Below, one piece after another: positions 34,500 to 46,842 of a DNA stretch of 64,000 bases. The position numbers and the translations under genes were made by a program. The DNA is taken from assembly GCA_016748015.1 (NCBI GenBank), contig JAAOMT010000664.1, forward strand, positions 1,550,756-1,614,755, read 5' to 3'. How positions within the stretch are numbered: the stretch's first letter is position 1; every line of letters begins with the position of its first letter. A model generated the notes under the pieces. It was not told the origin of the DNA. It did not search any database and was given only the letters and a program-made list of their open reading frames with translations. This stretch comes from Geosiphon pyriformis (Eukaryota; Glomeromycota; Glomeromycetes; Archaeosporales; Geosiphonaceae).

Positions 34500-35267
34500 T
34501 GGACCTTTCAAATCAAATCTTAATTCTATTAAAACAACTGTTTGATACAATTCAACAATTCTCAGCCCAAATAGAAATTATAATTGATAGAAAAGAGATA
34601 TAATACAGAGATAAGAACAAAAAAAAAGTGGATAAAAGTTCAACTAGAACTAAACAATTCCATTTTTATGAACAATCTTCTTCTCCAATGATCAAAAAAA
34701 AAAAGTAGAAGAAAGAACAAAAAAAAGAGAAAAAGATACATCAGGCAAAGCTCAACACAATTAAGAAAAAAAAAAGTGACAGAAATAAATACATGTCAGA
34801 CAAAGCTTAAAAATTTCAAGGAAGATTTGAGCAGACAAATACTGGAACCAGTAACAGAAAAATAGACACCAAAAAACACCAAAGTATAAAAAAAAACTAC
34901 TACTAGTCTACTGGTTCTATAAAATTGGTAAACAACTAGAATTAAGTACACTATATGAAGACTACAACTGTCAAATCTTCAATAAAGAAGTTCTCAAACA
35001 AATAGAAGAATTTGTAAGAAGAAACAATTCAATATTATACTACAAAGCAGTATACTACTTATATTCAGTATTCAAATACTGTTCAGTCATACTACTAGAT
35101 AGTTTGTTAACAACTATTATAATTAACAACATAAAACAAATAACAAATAAACAATTTGAAGATTTACAAAAAGCAATATTTAATGTTACAATTGAATATT
35201 ATACAAAGAACACAGATTTTACAGATACATATGATTTTGCAGAAGCTCAATTCTAAAAAAAAAAAAA
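34500..35267 (+). pseudogene. E4 ORF downstream of integrase, ending at the A-rich polypurine tract
   Basis: A decayed frame begins at MDLSNQILILLKQLFDTIQ (about 34500), has a very Lys-rich middle, and continues with SILYYKAVYYLYSVFKYC and IEYYTKNTDFTDTYDFAEAQF to about 35255. An A13 run (35255-35267) then abuts the 3' LTR and is the likely polypurine tract. It occupies the position of ORF3 in E1/E3 but similarity is not obvious. No known domain is recognised. Confidence 0.5.
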
Positions 35268-36241
35268 TATTATCCAAGTAAAAAAACCAATTCAAAGTTA
35301 TAGAGAAAACATAACCAAAAATGTAACAAAATAAAATAATACAAAATAATACAAAAGAATACAGAATAATGCATAATAACTCAGGATAACATACAAAACT
35401 TAATAATATATTATAGTACAAAATAACTAGTTGAAACATAGAATAACTAGTAATAATATAGAAAAATAAAGCAATAACAGAAATAGTAAAGCAATAGTTA
35501 ACAAAAACAAAATAGTTAAAAAAGCAATTCTATAAAACCAAAAAAATATATATAAAAACAAATAGTTGTAAAAGTTAGAAAAAAAACAGATAAAAAAGAA
35601 TTAATTTTTCTCTTTCTTATAATTATTATATCTTACAAAAATAAAAAACTTTATTAAAAACTCAAAATCATTAATACATGGTTATCAGTTATCCTATGCT
35701 TCAATCAAATTAATTATTGTTATATACTTTTGTTTAGGATAGATGCTCTTAACATAAATGTTTTGAATCCTTAATGATCTGGACCAATTGCTTTTGATTA
35801 TAACAATTGATAATACTAATTATTTTTTTTATTTTTTTTTATTTTATTTTCTTTTGTAAAATGGCAATACAAAAAAATTAACTGTCTAAGAATAGACTTC
35901 ATAATAGCCTGATAAAAGAGGGAAGCTCTTTTTAGATTTGGATATTAATATTATCTTATCAACTTATCAAAAAGACAAAAAGACATTGCCAGATCCTAGC
36001 AACTGCATTTAACTAGCTTGGAGAAAAAAGTTCATATTAACAAATTGTAATCCTATAAAACTATAACTTTGTGCTTTATAATCAAAGAACTCTACAGGTA
36101 AATTTATTTCCAGTAAAAGACCTTCAAAAATTGATAAACCAAACACAATAGACAGACTTATAAAAAACTTTCAAAGCTTTTTTTAATCCAAAGTCAGAGC
36201 ACCAAATGTTATTACTTTATTTCACCAAGTTTATCTGTAAC
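35268..36241 (+). repeat. E4 3' LTR (about 974 bp)
   Basis: Aligns with 25423-26419, starting TATTATCCAAG and ending TATCTGTAAC. The many differences from the 5' LTR, mostly transitions, indicate an old insertion. Contains CAGAGCACCAAA at about 36196-36207, as does the 5' LTR. Confidence 0.87.
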
Positions 36242-37261
36242 CATGCTTATTTTTATTGCATAAAAAAGTAAGTCTTATAGATATTTAGGTATTTTTTTGT
36301 CTTTTAAAGATTTGTTCAAATCTAGTTTGGTAAAGGCTTATTCAAATGTCAGGTTTTTTGCTAATATGGTTTTAAGAAAAACAATTTTGAATAAACAGTT
36401 TTTTTATTTAATTTTAGCAATACTGTAACTTATTGTTAGTTATTAAATCCAGTTTAGTTTTGTTTTTCGAAATGTGTACAATAAATAAGATGCACTAATT
36501 AAGAAAAATTTGAAAACAAAAGCTGAATTGCCAAAAAATTTTCTCAATAAGGCTCTTTATCATTTATTTACAGTTTGAAAATGTTTGAGCAAATATAAAA
36601 AAGAGTAAAATAACTTTTATTTTGAATTTTTTAAATGCTAGTAATGTTTTTGGTCATTTGTTTAAGCATAAGTCTTTGAATTTGCAGATGCTAAGCTGGT
36701 TTCCTGATTATTTTCTTCAGAATTCTGTAAAGTTAAGAATCAGTCTGGTTAATAACTTTTAGGCTAATATGGTAAAATATTTTTTAAATTAGGATGTATT
36801 TTGTGTGATTAATTTGCATTTGGTATTTCATTTTTCTGGTAGTATTCTGATGTCCTTTATTTTGAAGAGCTCAGTTTTTTATAATGTTTTTTGTTTACTT
36901 AAGAAGTTTGATATCATATTTGTTAAATAGTTATACAATAAAAAGATGTTAATTTTTGATTAGAAGTGTTTTTATTGTTGAAAAAAACTTGATCTTAAAA
37001 GCTCTGTATTTGTTTAGTTCAAGTTGATATGTAATTATTTGATCAATATTATCTTTTATTTTTTTGAAAAGTCTTCTGTTAACAGCCATCTGCTTGTGAA
37101 TATTATTGGTTTAAGTAAATTTTTATTAATTAAATGATATCTTTATAATGTTAATTTGGATGTTATTAATATTTACACAGATAAATTTTTGAAAAACTTG
37201 GATATGCATAATATAAGATGTGATACTACTGTATTTTTTGCTAATTTGGGTTTAAACATAG
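36242..37261 (+). pseudogene. LINE ORF2 continuation (RT thumb to RNase H start)
   Basis: Resumes the ORF2 frame broken at 25422: SKSYRYLGIFLSFKDLFKSS, then SNVRFFANMVLRKTIL, then LNLQMLSWFPDYFLQ (about 36680-36720), all matching the minus-strand LINE at 59-64 kb. It ends with CDTTVFFANLGLNI (about 37215-37258), the start of the RNase H region, where the E3 LTR cuts it. Confidence 0.85.
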
Positions 37262-38213
37262 TATTACTGAAGGTTTTTGGTCTTATTTTTTGAATATTGT
37301 TAATGTCTGTTTACTGTGAATTCATGACTAAAGAAAATAGTTAAACCTCCAATAACTGAATTTATCTTTAAATTATTTCTTATAATTTGAACTGCTGAGC
37401 ATATAAATAGAATGACCAATTTTATGCCAGTTACTTTATGTAGTTATATTGTAGTAAATGTCAATTTTTTCTCAGGAATTGCTTATCTGGAAGCTCACTA
37501 AAAATATGTAATTACTTTGCTGTAAAAGTTAACTTTTTTACAGAAATCTTATCTGTAGACTACTTTAATAATTATAATAAAAAATAAAAAATATAAAAAA
37601 TATAAAAGAAATAGAATTTTGTCAAGAAAAACGTTTTCTATTTAGGCCTGAAGTCACTAACAGGTTATTGAAATTAGTAGCTAATTAATTTTAAAATGTT
37701 AGTTAGATTTTTGTAAATTTCAAGTATAATAATTAAGGATTTGGTTTTTCGAATATTTTAATTTTTATTTAATTTTGTAAAAGTGTGTAAGAAATAATTT
37801 ATTTTAATTAAAATATTTAAAGTAAAATAAGATACATTTTTTTGAAAAAAAAAGCTTTTCTTTTATACAACTTGTTATAGTACTAGTTTTTAAACTTGTA
37901 CTTTTCTTTTTGCTATAATTTTAGCAAATTAAAGATACATTTTGGTAAACTACAAGTTATTTCTATAAACTATTAATTATTTCGGCCAATTTTCATTAAT
38001 TTTAGCGAATTTTGACTATATTAAATGGTTTAAGATATTATGTAATTTGATCATCTTAATTTCTATGGTATAAATTAGATTATTAATTAAATGATAATAT
38101 TCAATAATTTGATTAACTAATAAGTGATAAATAATAATAATATATACTAATTAATACTAGGAATTAAAAAAGTAATTTCATGCTAATTAATAGCTAAAAT
38201 TTTACTGATAACA
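37262..38213 (-). repeat. E3 3' LTR (952 bp)
   Basis: Starts TATTACTGAAGG and ends TTTACTGATAACA on the plus strand. Aligns with the E1 and E2 LTRs, including the stretch of TTCGGCCAATTTT/TTTTAGCGAATTTT repeats near 37978-38020. Confidence 0.88.
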
Positions 38214-38900
38214 TAATCTTTTTTTTAAAACTGAGCTCTATTGAAGTCCAAGCATTATTTGTAATACTGAAATAGTAATCCAAAATAATCATGGTAATTT
38301 AATTTGAAAATTGTTGAAATTTCAGTTCTGTAAGTTTGCTAATGTATTAAATTTTTATTGATTGTAGTATTGGATTTTGTAGAATATTTTTATAAATATT
38401 AAATAAGTTATAAAGTTTAAAAGCTGTTCTAAGTTTGTAGTAAGTGTTTGTTGATTCAGCTACTGTTTTGAATTTATTGTGAATTTGTTTTTGTATGGCT
38501 TCAAAAGTAATTTTTGTTGCTTTAAGTTCTAGTTTTTGTTTATAAAGTGTTTTTCCAATATAAAAATATCTATAAATAAAGATATGTTCATTGTTTTGTT
38601 TATTGAGAAATAGTAGAAGTTTTTGTTGTATTGTAGTATTTGGTAAAATGTCAATAAGAGCAAATAAAAATTTTTTTTTTAATGCTTGCTTCAAAAGTTT
38701 TGGTAATTGGTTTCTAGAGTAACTTCTTGTGTTTTTTTATAAGAGTGATAATTCTGAGAATTATTTACTACTAATATCATAGTTTCTTTTTGGGTGTAAT
38801 TAATTTAACTTCCATTAATCATTATAGATAAGTTAGAGAGTGTTTTTAAAGCTAACATTAATTTTTAAAATAATTGTTGAATGTTTTGAGGAATAAGCAT
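38190..38900 (-). pseudogene. E3 ORF3
   Basis: Homologue of E1 ORF3. The longest open part (38347-38694) has YRYFYIGKTLYKQKLELKAT and AIQKQIHNKFKTVAESTN, aligning with YRYFHIGKTLYKWKL and AIQKQLHNKFKTTAGSTN of E1. Upstream, PQNIQQLF and LALKTLSNLSI remain. At the 3' end the frame runs through the purine-rich tract and into the LTR, as in E1, ending at a TAG near 38195. Function unknown. Confidence 0.62.
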
Positions 38901-39059
38901 TATAAAATTTGAATAAATAAAATTTGTTATTAAAAAAAAATAAAGAAAGAATTATTTTTGGTATTAAGATTTTATATATTTTTGTTTTAAGTTTTTGTTA
39001 ATTATTTTTCTATTTTTTTTTAATATTCTGTGTTATTTGGAGAAAATATTAATATAATT

Positions 39060-41880
39060 AATAAATTAATATTCAAATTTAGTTGTTGTTTTATTACAAC
39101 TATTGGTTCTAAATTTCAGGAAATATTTTCAGAATTAATTAAAGAAAAATGTGTACCAATTTGTAAAATTAATGGTTTAGGATTTGTTTTGAAATAATAA
39201 TGTTTTAATTAGTCTTTATGTGCAACTTTTGCTAGAACTTTGTTATTAAGTCTTAACTTATATAATCTATTGCCTAAAATTTTATGAATATAGAATGGTC
39301 CATCCCATTTATGTTCAAATTTTCCACTTCATTGTTTTTTAGTTTTAGTTCTGTTTAAGAAAACTTTGTTTCTAATTTTAAATTTATTGGTAACTAATAG
39401 TAATTTATTGTCATGTTGTTTTTTTTGTTAAGCCTAAAAGTGTTTAATATGAGTTGTTGCTATTTATTGTTTTTCTTTCAAAGTGCTGAGCAGGATGTAA
39501 GCTCTTTGTTGAAGTATCTCTTAGAAGTTTTCTTTAATAATTAGTTGTATTGAATATGTTTCTACTGTAAAATTGATTGATTATATTGTTATTCTTCTAT
39601 AAGTTAATCAAATAGTATGTGCTTTGTTGTATTTTGTTTTAGTGTTCTGTATGCTAGTAATACTAATAGAATAAAGATATCTTATTCTTACTCAAAATTG
39701 GTTGAAACTTTGGCTAATAATTCACACAATGTTTTATTAAAACATTCTACTAATTCATTTGTTTGTAGATAATATAGAGAAAATAAGAGTTGTTTAACAT
39801 TGAATCTTTTACAAATTTCTTGTATTATATTGTTTACAAAGTGTGTTCTTTAATTAGATAAAAGTTTAATTGGATATCTATGTCTACAAATTATGTCTTA
39901 ATAAATAAAATTTGCTACTGATTTTGCATCTGCTCTTTGGATGGCTCTGGCTTTGGGCCATTTAGTAATAGATAGTAGTCTGACTAAATCAATTCCTACT
40001 TTGTCAAAAAATTGTCCAACTTTGATTGGATTCAGTGGTTCAATAGAACGAATTTCTTTTTTTTTTTAACAGTTATCACAAGATTTTACATATTGTCTAA
40101 TGTTTTTTTGTATCTGGAGCCAAAAATAGTGTTCAAGTGTTCTTTGAATTGTTTTATTTCTTCTTAAATGTGCTGATAAGAGATTTGTATACATGTTGTA
40201 AAGGATTAATTCTTTTTCATTTTCTTGTACTAATCTGAGTAAATTGGTTGGGTTTCTACAGTTTTAATAATAAATTTTGTTATAGTATATGAAATATTGT
40301 TTTAATTAATGTTGTAATTAGTGTTTTTCACTTGAAAACCAATTTTCTGGCATGATAAAAGTCTCCAGATAGTTTTTGATATTGTTGTAGTTTTTAGAAT
40401 CTATTGTTTTTTTGTTGATTATTATTGTATTATTAATTTATTAGAGTGAATTCTAATCTTGTCTTATTTTAAAAAGACTATCTATATTAATATGTAATTT
40501 GCTTGGTTTGTAATATATTATATATTTATAGTCTGCTAGGAAATCATTCCATCTAAATTGTTTGGCATTTTGTTCTGATTTCTTTTTATTGAGCCATTTA
40601 AGACCAATATTGTCAGCTATAATGTCAAATTCTTTTCTACTTTTCAGATATTATTGAAAATATTTGAGAGTTCAGATAACTGTGACAGCTTTTAATTCTA
40701 TTAAGCCATATTTAAGTTCTGTTGGTTTGAGTGTTTTGCTAGCATAAACAATAACTTATTTATTGCTATTGTTATCCAATTGTAATAAAATAGCACCAAA
40801 GACTGTATGTAAAGCATTAGTGGCTAATTAAAACTGTTTGTTAAAATCTGAATAAGTAAGAACTGGGCTGTTATTAATTTCATTTTGAAAGTTTTGAAGA
40901 CTTTCTGTTGTTTATTAGTCTATTAGTATGGCATATTTTTGTTGGTAAAATAATTGAGTGATTTGGTAATTTCTAAAAAATTTTTGATGAATTTTCAATA
41001 ATAGAAAGCTAATCTTACAAATCCTTGTAGTTTTGTAGTATTTTAGGAAGTTTGAAAGTTCTTGACAATACTAATTGTTCCTGGATTTGGTTTGACTCCA
41101 TTTTTGCTAATAATATGTCTAAGAAAAATTAAATTTGTTTTTTTAAAGTAATATTTTTTAATGTTTAACTTCAATTTTGCTTTTCATAATCATTGAAAAA
41201 CTTTTTGCAAGTGAATAAAATGAGCTTTAAAGTTTGGTAAATATAAATCAGTGTTATCAAGATAAACAACTACTAATTGCTATAAGAGTTCTTTATATAT
41301 AATATTTATGAGTCATTAGAATATTGCTGGTGTATTGTAGAATTCAAATGACATAATATTAAATTTCTAGTTTCTTTTTTGAGTAGTAAATGCTGTTTTG
41401 GGACAATTTTTTGAGTCCATTTCGACTTGTCAGTATCTATTTTTCAAGTCTAAAGTTAAGAAGAACTTGGCTTTTCTCAGAGCATCTAGCATGTTATCAA
41501 TTTTTAAAAAAGGGTAAACATCTTCAATTGTCATATTGTTAAGTTGTCAATAGTTGACACAGAATCTGATTTTTTCATTTTTTTTTTAACAAGAACTACT
41601 AGTAAGACCCAAAAACTTTTAAATGGTTAGATAAACTCATTTTTGAGCATTTGTTGTACTTTTTCTCTGATAAATTGGTGACTGACAGATAGAACTTAAT
41701 AGACTTGTTAACATTTTGGTAAAGCATCTCCAGTATGAATCTGATGTTAAACAATATTGGTTTTTCCTAAATTATTATTGTCTTTGGCAAATATATTAGC
41801 ATATTCAGTTATTAATTGTTTCAATTGTCTTTGTTATTGGGTTTTTAAGGAACCTATGTTAATTCAAAAGAGTTTTTTTC
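39060..41880 (-). pseudogene. E3 RT, RNase H and integrase (decayed)
   Basis: Collinear with E1. RT traces lie at about 41880-40900; RNase H at about 40840-40480 has TNALHTVFGAILLQLDNNSN, where Asp is now Asn. Integrase lies at about 40280-39480, with WPKARAIQRADAKSVANF at about 39900-39970, and the C-terminal HKWDGPFYIHK-type module near 39300. No frame stays open for more than about 60 codons. Confidence 0.75.
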
Positions 41881-42229
41881 TAGAACATAATAATTTTCAG
41901 TAGTAGAAGTGATGTTTGGGTTTGGAAGTAGAGTATGTCTTACAATTTCAATAAAATTGTTGACAATCTGAGGAGTTTTATCTTAAAAAATATTGTTATA
42001 TATGATTTCAATTTCTATTTTTTTAATAAAGCAATGAGGTAGTTGTTGGGATTGTAGAAAATAACTTGAAATTTTTTTATTTCTTTGAAATATAAACATT
42101 TAGAATTGAGATTTTATGCTTTAAACAGATTTGTTCATTTGATTTAAAAATTTGTTGGGTAATAGTAAGTTTTAAGCAAGTATAAATTTCGTGATGTTTT
42201 TCAAAAGATGAAATAGTAATTGGTTGGGG

Positions 42230-43690
42230 AAGTTGTAGAATCTGGTAAGATTTACTTTGTATATTGAAAGTTATGTTTACTGAAACTGTAAATCATTTAA
42301 TTAAATAAAAACCTTGTATTTCTCTTTTACTTTTGCCTAATTGTTTTCTATTACTAATTGATTGCAACTCTAAAATGTTGATTAAAGATAAGTAAATTGC
42401 TTGAACAATCTTTTCAGCATGTTCTATTCTAAATGGTTTTGTAGTTTCATTTTGTAGCATAATGATAATGTTTTCAATATATCCTGTATCTATAATTTTT
42501 TTTCTAACATTGATTCTTTTGCTTGCCAATAATAATTTGGAAGCAATTTGAATCATTCCTTCTGGTGGAATTTCAAAAGCAATCTTGAAATTGATTTTTG
42601 TTAAAGATTTTGGTTAGAGAACCAAAATATCTTTTTCTAAATATCATAAATCATATTTAACATCTATATTATGAACTTTTTCTGACTTGATTCCTTGACC
42701 ATTGTTGTTGAAATATTTAAGTTGTAGAGCTGGTTGATTCTTAATAAGATAGATTGAAGTTATTGTAATTTTTTTTTCTGGCTCAGGTTCTCTAAACTTA
42801 ATTTCTTCTTGATCATTTTTGCTGGATAAAAAATGCTAAGAACATAATATTCTAGACACTATTTATTATTACAAAGCATAACATATTTTTTACACAATTA
42901 AATGTTCATTTGCTCTAATTATTGAATTTAAGCTTCTTGGATTAGATAAGTGTGGTTTGTAATTTGGTGATATGTTTCTACTTTATTTTTATAGTTGAAT
43001 CTAGCTAATTTCATTGTGTATTCAATGTACTTAGCTTCTTTCATTTGGCAGACATCTTTCTGTATGGCTTTATTAATCAAAGCCATTGCTAAGTCAAAGA
43101 TTATTTCAGCATTATAAGAATAGTAGTAGAGTTTGTTGAAAGCACTATTATAGGCTGCATCAAAAAGTGTTCTTCTTCTGACTTTTTTTGAAATTGATAG
43201 GACATATTAGCAAGTTTGATCACATACTCTTCCTTTTATTGCAACATTAATCCAGTTGTATTCTTTTGATAGTATGTTTTTACATATGAAACAAGAAGTG
43301 TTGTTTTATTTTTCATTTTGTTTGGAGTGTCCAAATCGTTCTTTATGGCATGTTTTACAAAAGTAGCAGGTGCAAGTTTTATATTCCTCTTTTAGAAAAA
43401 TATATGCTCTCATTAATGAAAGTTTTTTCTTGTAATTTTTGCATTTAAGTAGAATGTAAGATGATTGTTTCTGTGGTTTTGGTGTAGAGTATCAAACAAC
43501 ATTTCAGTTTTTGGTTTTTTTAAAGATTTTTTGTTCTGTTTCTTCAGCCCAATTGGATGTTGATCCAAAAGCCATGTATGTTTCAATAATTGGCATTTTT
43601 TTCTTTTTTTCAAATTCAAACATTGGGGCTTTTTCAGATCATTTATTAAAAGTACCATAAATAGCAGGTACTCTGGTGTATTATTTTTGG
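42230..43690 (-). pseudogene. E3 Cys-rich region and dUTPase (decayed)
   Basis: Cys-rich part at about 43690-42880, including HLKCKN- and TCYFCKTCHKE-type remnants at 43330-43450. The dUTPase is seen in an open piece at 42293-42556: SKLLLASK (motif 2), KIIDTGYIENI (motif 3, Asp and Tyr kept), IVQAIYLS (motif 4) and KREIQGFYLIK (motif 5, Gly residues lost). Confidence 0.78.
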
Positions 43691-43699
43691 TATGAAATC

Positions 43700-45925
43700 T
43701 TGAGTTCTTGGGTTTCTTAATCTAAGTTTGCATTGGCTTTGAAAAGCCAATTGTTTTTGACAAGAGCTTAATATTGGAGTGCATTCATGACAAAGACTTT
43801 AACTGGAACAGTAATCCCATTAACTGTAAAAAAGAAGTTATCAATTTCTCTTACTGAAGTTTTCTTCATACCATTAGCTGTAACAAATACTATTTGGGCT
43901 GGTCTGTTAACATTTTGATTAAGTTGTTGCATTAGTTAATAAGTAATAATACTTTTGGCTAATCTACTGTCTAAAATTAAACAGATTTGTTTTCTTTCTA
44001 CTTCAGTACCAGTATACATAATAGTGATTGCTTTTTGTTTATTGATTGTTGTATTGTTAAGCAAGAATAGTAATTCATTGGCTTTAAATTCAAATAAAGA
44101 TATATCTGAGAGATTGACATTTTAAGCAATTTAAGCTAATAGAATAGTATTGTTGGAAGGATTTGATTTTGGTGCTGTAGCTTTACTTTCAAAAAGTACA
44201 GTTTGTTGAAAATCTGATTTTTTAGACATTGTGAGATAGCTGGGTTGAGTGTGATAGTAATTGGGTCTTTGCTGATCAGAATTTTGGAAAACCAACTGAT
44301 TGTTTAAGTTGATTTTGTTGTTATTATTCTGAAATTGATTTTGAGATGTAAATTGGTTTTGCTAAACCAATCTTTGGGCAAGTACTTAGTATTGTTGTGT
44401 AGATGGTAACTAATATTGTTGAATTTGTAAAGGTTGCTATTGTATTGGTTATAAGACTAGTTAGTAATAGTTGTTCTAATACTGTGGTCTTGATAAGTAA
44501 TATGCTAGTAGTGGAGATTGGTAGTAGAACTGTTGATGTTAGAAATAACATTAATTATTCCTGTTTTGTTGGTCTTTTTGCATTTTTCTATAATCTTGTT
44601 TTCAATGTTCTGTAATTCCACAATAATGACAGCTTTGTGGTTAATTGTTGAATGATAATGGGTAGTTGTTTTGATTGTATTATTGGAGTGGCTGATATCT
44701 TTGTGGTTGGTGCTATTGTTATTGGTTGGTAAAATAATTTTCAATCTTCTTTGTAAGTTGGTCAATCTTTTTTTCAGCTGCTGAGCTGGTTTCTCCAATA
44801 GCAAAATTCACAAGTTTGGTATAATTTGCTTTTTCTATTGTCATTTCATAATTCTTTACATGTTTAATGGCTGTTGCTAAATCTGTTAAAGCATGTGGGT
44901 AAACTTTTTTGATCAATTTGTTTTTTAATTCTGTTATAAATTGATCTAAAATCTGGACATTAAAATAATATTTGTTGGTTTCTAATTGTCAAATTTGTCT
45001 AAAAAGTTTATTAAATCTTTTAAGATAGGTCATAACAGTTTCAGATGTTTTTTGCTTAATATTGTGAAAGCAATTTTGGAGAATAATAGAGATGTTGTTG
45101 TTGGTAAATTGTTGTAAAAAAACATCTTTGAATGCTTACCAGTTTTCAAATGGTTTTTCTAAATTTTCAAACTATTTTTCTGCAGTTTTTTAAAGAAAAT
45201 ATGAGATTGCTTTAAGCATTCTTGCTGTATTTCATCTATTTGCATCTCTTGCTTTCTGGATTTTGTCAAGTCATTCTTGAGGGCTGGTATTATTATCTTT
45301 ATTAGTAAATTTTGGAATTTTTGCAATATAAGCAGTTGTCATTTTTTTTTTTTTTTTTATAGTTTCTTCTTGTTTTGATTCAGTTTTGAAAAACAGATAA
45401 ATAGTAAATTTGGTATTTGTGGTTGAGCAAGTGAAATTGGAAATGGTATAATAAAAAGTGGTAATTTAATACTGGTTCTTTGTTCAGATGTTTGTAAGTG
45501 TTTGGCAGTTGTTTTTGGTGTATTGTAAATTATATGGCTAATTTGCAGTTTTTTTTTCTGTTTTTTGTTGTTGCTGTTTTTTGGTTTTGATTTAAAGTCA
45601 AAAAAGTATTTGGACTGTACTGAATTTTTTCTTCACAGTACTGAATAATGTTAAAGTTAAGTTTTTGAAAGTAGGTGTCAAGTGTTTTATTGTTAAGATC
45701 TTTAGTTCTTAATTGTGAATAGTACAATAAATTATTGTAAAGGTTGTTTCTAACTTTTAAAATGTTGTAGTTTTTAAAAAGATAATTGTTGATGTGGTTT
45801 TTAATGAATTAGTATAGTAATTTTTTGAAAATTTCAATTTCGTCTGGAATGTTGAATTTTTGCTTGCAGTAAGTGTAAATTAACTGATAATATTCTAAAG
45901 TTGTTGTGTCTAGTGTGGTTGCCAC
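43700..45925 (-). pseudogene. E3 Gag and protease (decayed)
   Basis: Gag opens at the same GTG as in E1/E2 (45923-45925) and includes YFQKLNFNIIQYCEE (45530-45727 frame) and a helix with EKKIDQLTKKIENYF (44719-44916). The knuckle CHYCGITEH has a damaged last Cys (about 44600-44640). The protease at about 44060-43700 reads LILDSRLAKSII, with Asp kept and Gly lost. Confidence 0.75.
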
Positions 45926-45970
45926 TTTAAAGTTGTTATTGCTGTGTTATTTCTATGGAAGAACACTAAA

Positions 45971-46842
45971 TATTACTAAAAGTTTTTTTGGTCTTTTTTC
46001 TTAAATATTGTTAATGTTTATCTGTTGCTAATTTCACATTTTTTAGAAGCAATTGAACTTCCAATAACTAAATTTATTTTCAAATTATCTCCTATAATTT
46101 GAACTGTTGGGCTTATAAGTAGAATGGCCAATTTCTTGCCAGTTACTTTATGTAATTATGTTGTAGTAAATGTCAACTTTTTTTCAAAAATTGCTCATCT
46201 AGAAGCTCACTAAAAATGTGTAGTTATTTTGCTGTAAAAGTCAACTCTTCTATAAAAATCTTGTCTGTAGACTATCCTAATGATTATAATAAAAAATAAA
46301 AAAAAAAATAAAAAAATGTAAAAGAAATAGAACTCTAACAAAAGAAACATTTTCTATCTAGGCCTGAAGTCACTAACAGATTACTGAAATTGGTAGTTAA
46401 TCAATTTCACAATGTTAATTGTGTTTAAGAAAATTTTCAAGTGTAATAATCAAAGGATTTGGTTTTTAAATATTTAATTTTTATTTAAGATATGTAAAAA
46501 AGTGATTTGTTCTAATTAAGATATCTAAAACAAAATACTATAGTAAAATATTATGAGAAAATACATTTTTTTGAAGAAAGAAGCTCTTTTTTTATACAAT
46601 TTGTTGTAGTACTAGTTTTTGAACTTGTACTTTTTTTTTGCTCTAATTTCGGCAAATTAAATATATATTTCGGCAAACTACAAGTTATTTCTATGAACTA
46701 TTGATTATTTCGGCCAATTTTCATTAATTTCGGCAAATTTTGACTATATTAAATAGTTCAGGATATTGTGTAATTTGATTATTTTAATTTTTATGGTACA
46801 AATCGAGTTATTAATTGATTATTTTTGCTCACTAACACTAAT
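45971..46842 (-). repeat. E3 5' LTR, truncated
   Basis: Begins TATTACTAAAAG and follows the 3' LTR up to about 46815. Similarity then weakens and stops at about 46842, so the last 100 bp or so, including the TAACA end, are missing. Half-LINE sequence follows immediately. Confidence 0.82.

Larger units (their letters stand above)
25423..36241 (+). mobile_element. E4: diverged Ty3/gypsy element inserted in the LINE RT
   Basis: Plus-strand element bounded by LTRs at 25423-26419 and 35268-36241. The flanks are TATAC on the left and CATGC on the right, a plausible 5-bp target-site duplication that differs only by C-to-T/G-to-A. Internal order is Gag, protease, Cys-rich region (interrupted by a solo LTR), dUTPase, RT, RNase H, integrase and a downstream ORF. 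It shares the plan of E1-E3 but is far diverged in sequence, so it represents another family or subfamily. Every domain has many stops. Confidence 0.88.
21060..37261 (+). mobile_element. LINE copy split by E4 (parts 21060-25422 and 36242-37261)
   Basis: A plus-strand LINE with ORF1 (about 21090-22975) and ORF2 (about 22990 onward: endonuclease, RT, RNase H). ORF2 breaks at 25422 in the RT after the block corresponding to LTISGLPI and resumes at 36242 with the block corresponding to ISVAKKRELHYYLGIF, giving SYRYLGIF at about 36272-36298. The inserted DNA is exactly E4. The LINE ends at 37261 within RNase H, where the E3 LTR begins; the missing 3' end is not found on the other side of E3. All reading frames are heavily interrupted. 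Confidence 0.85.
37262..46842 (-). mobile_element. E3: third copy of the E1/E2 gypsy family
   Basis: Minus-strand element with LTRs at 37262-38213 (3') and 45971-46842 (5', truncated). Gene order and homology follow E1 throughout, but decay is heavy with many stops and indels. Its 3' LTR cuts the LINE RNase H region. At the other end the LTR is incomplete and meets a truncated half-LINE, pointing to a deletion after insertion. Confidence 0.9.
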
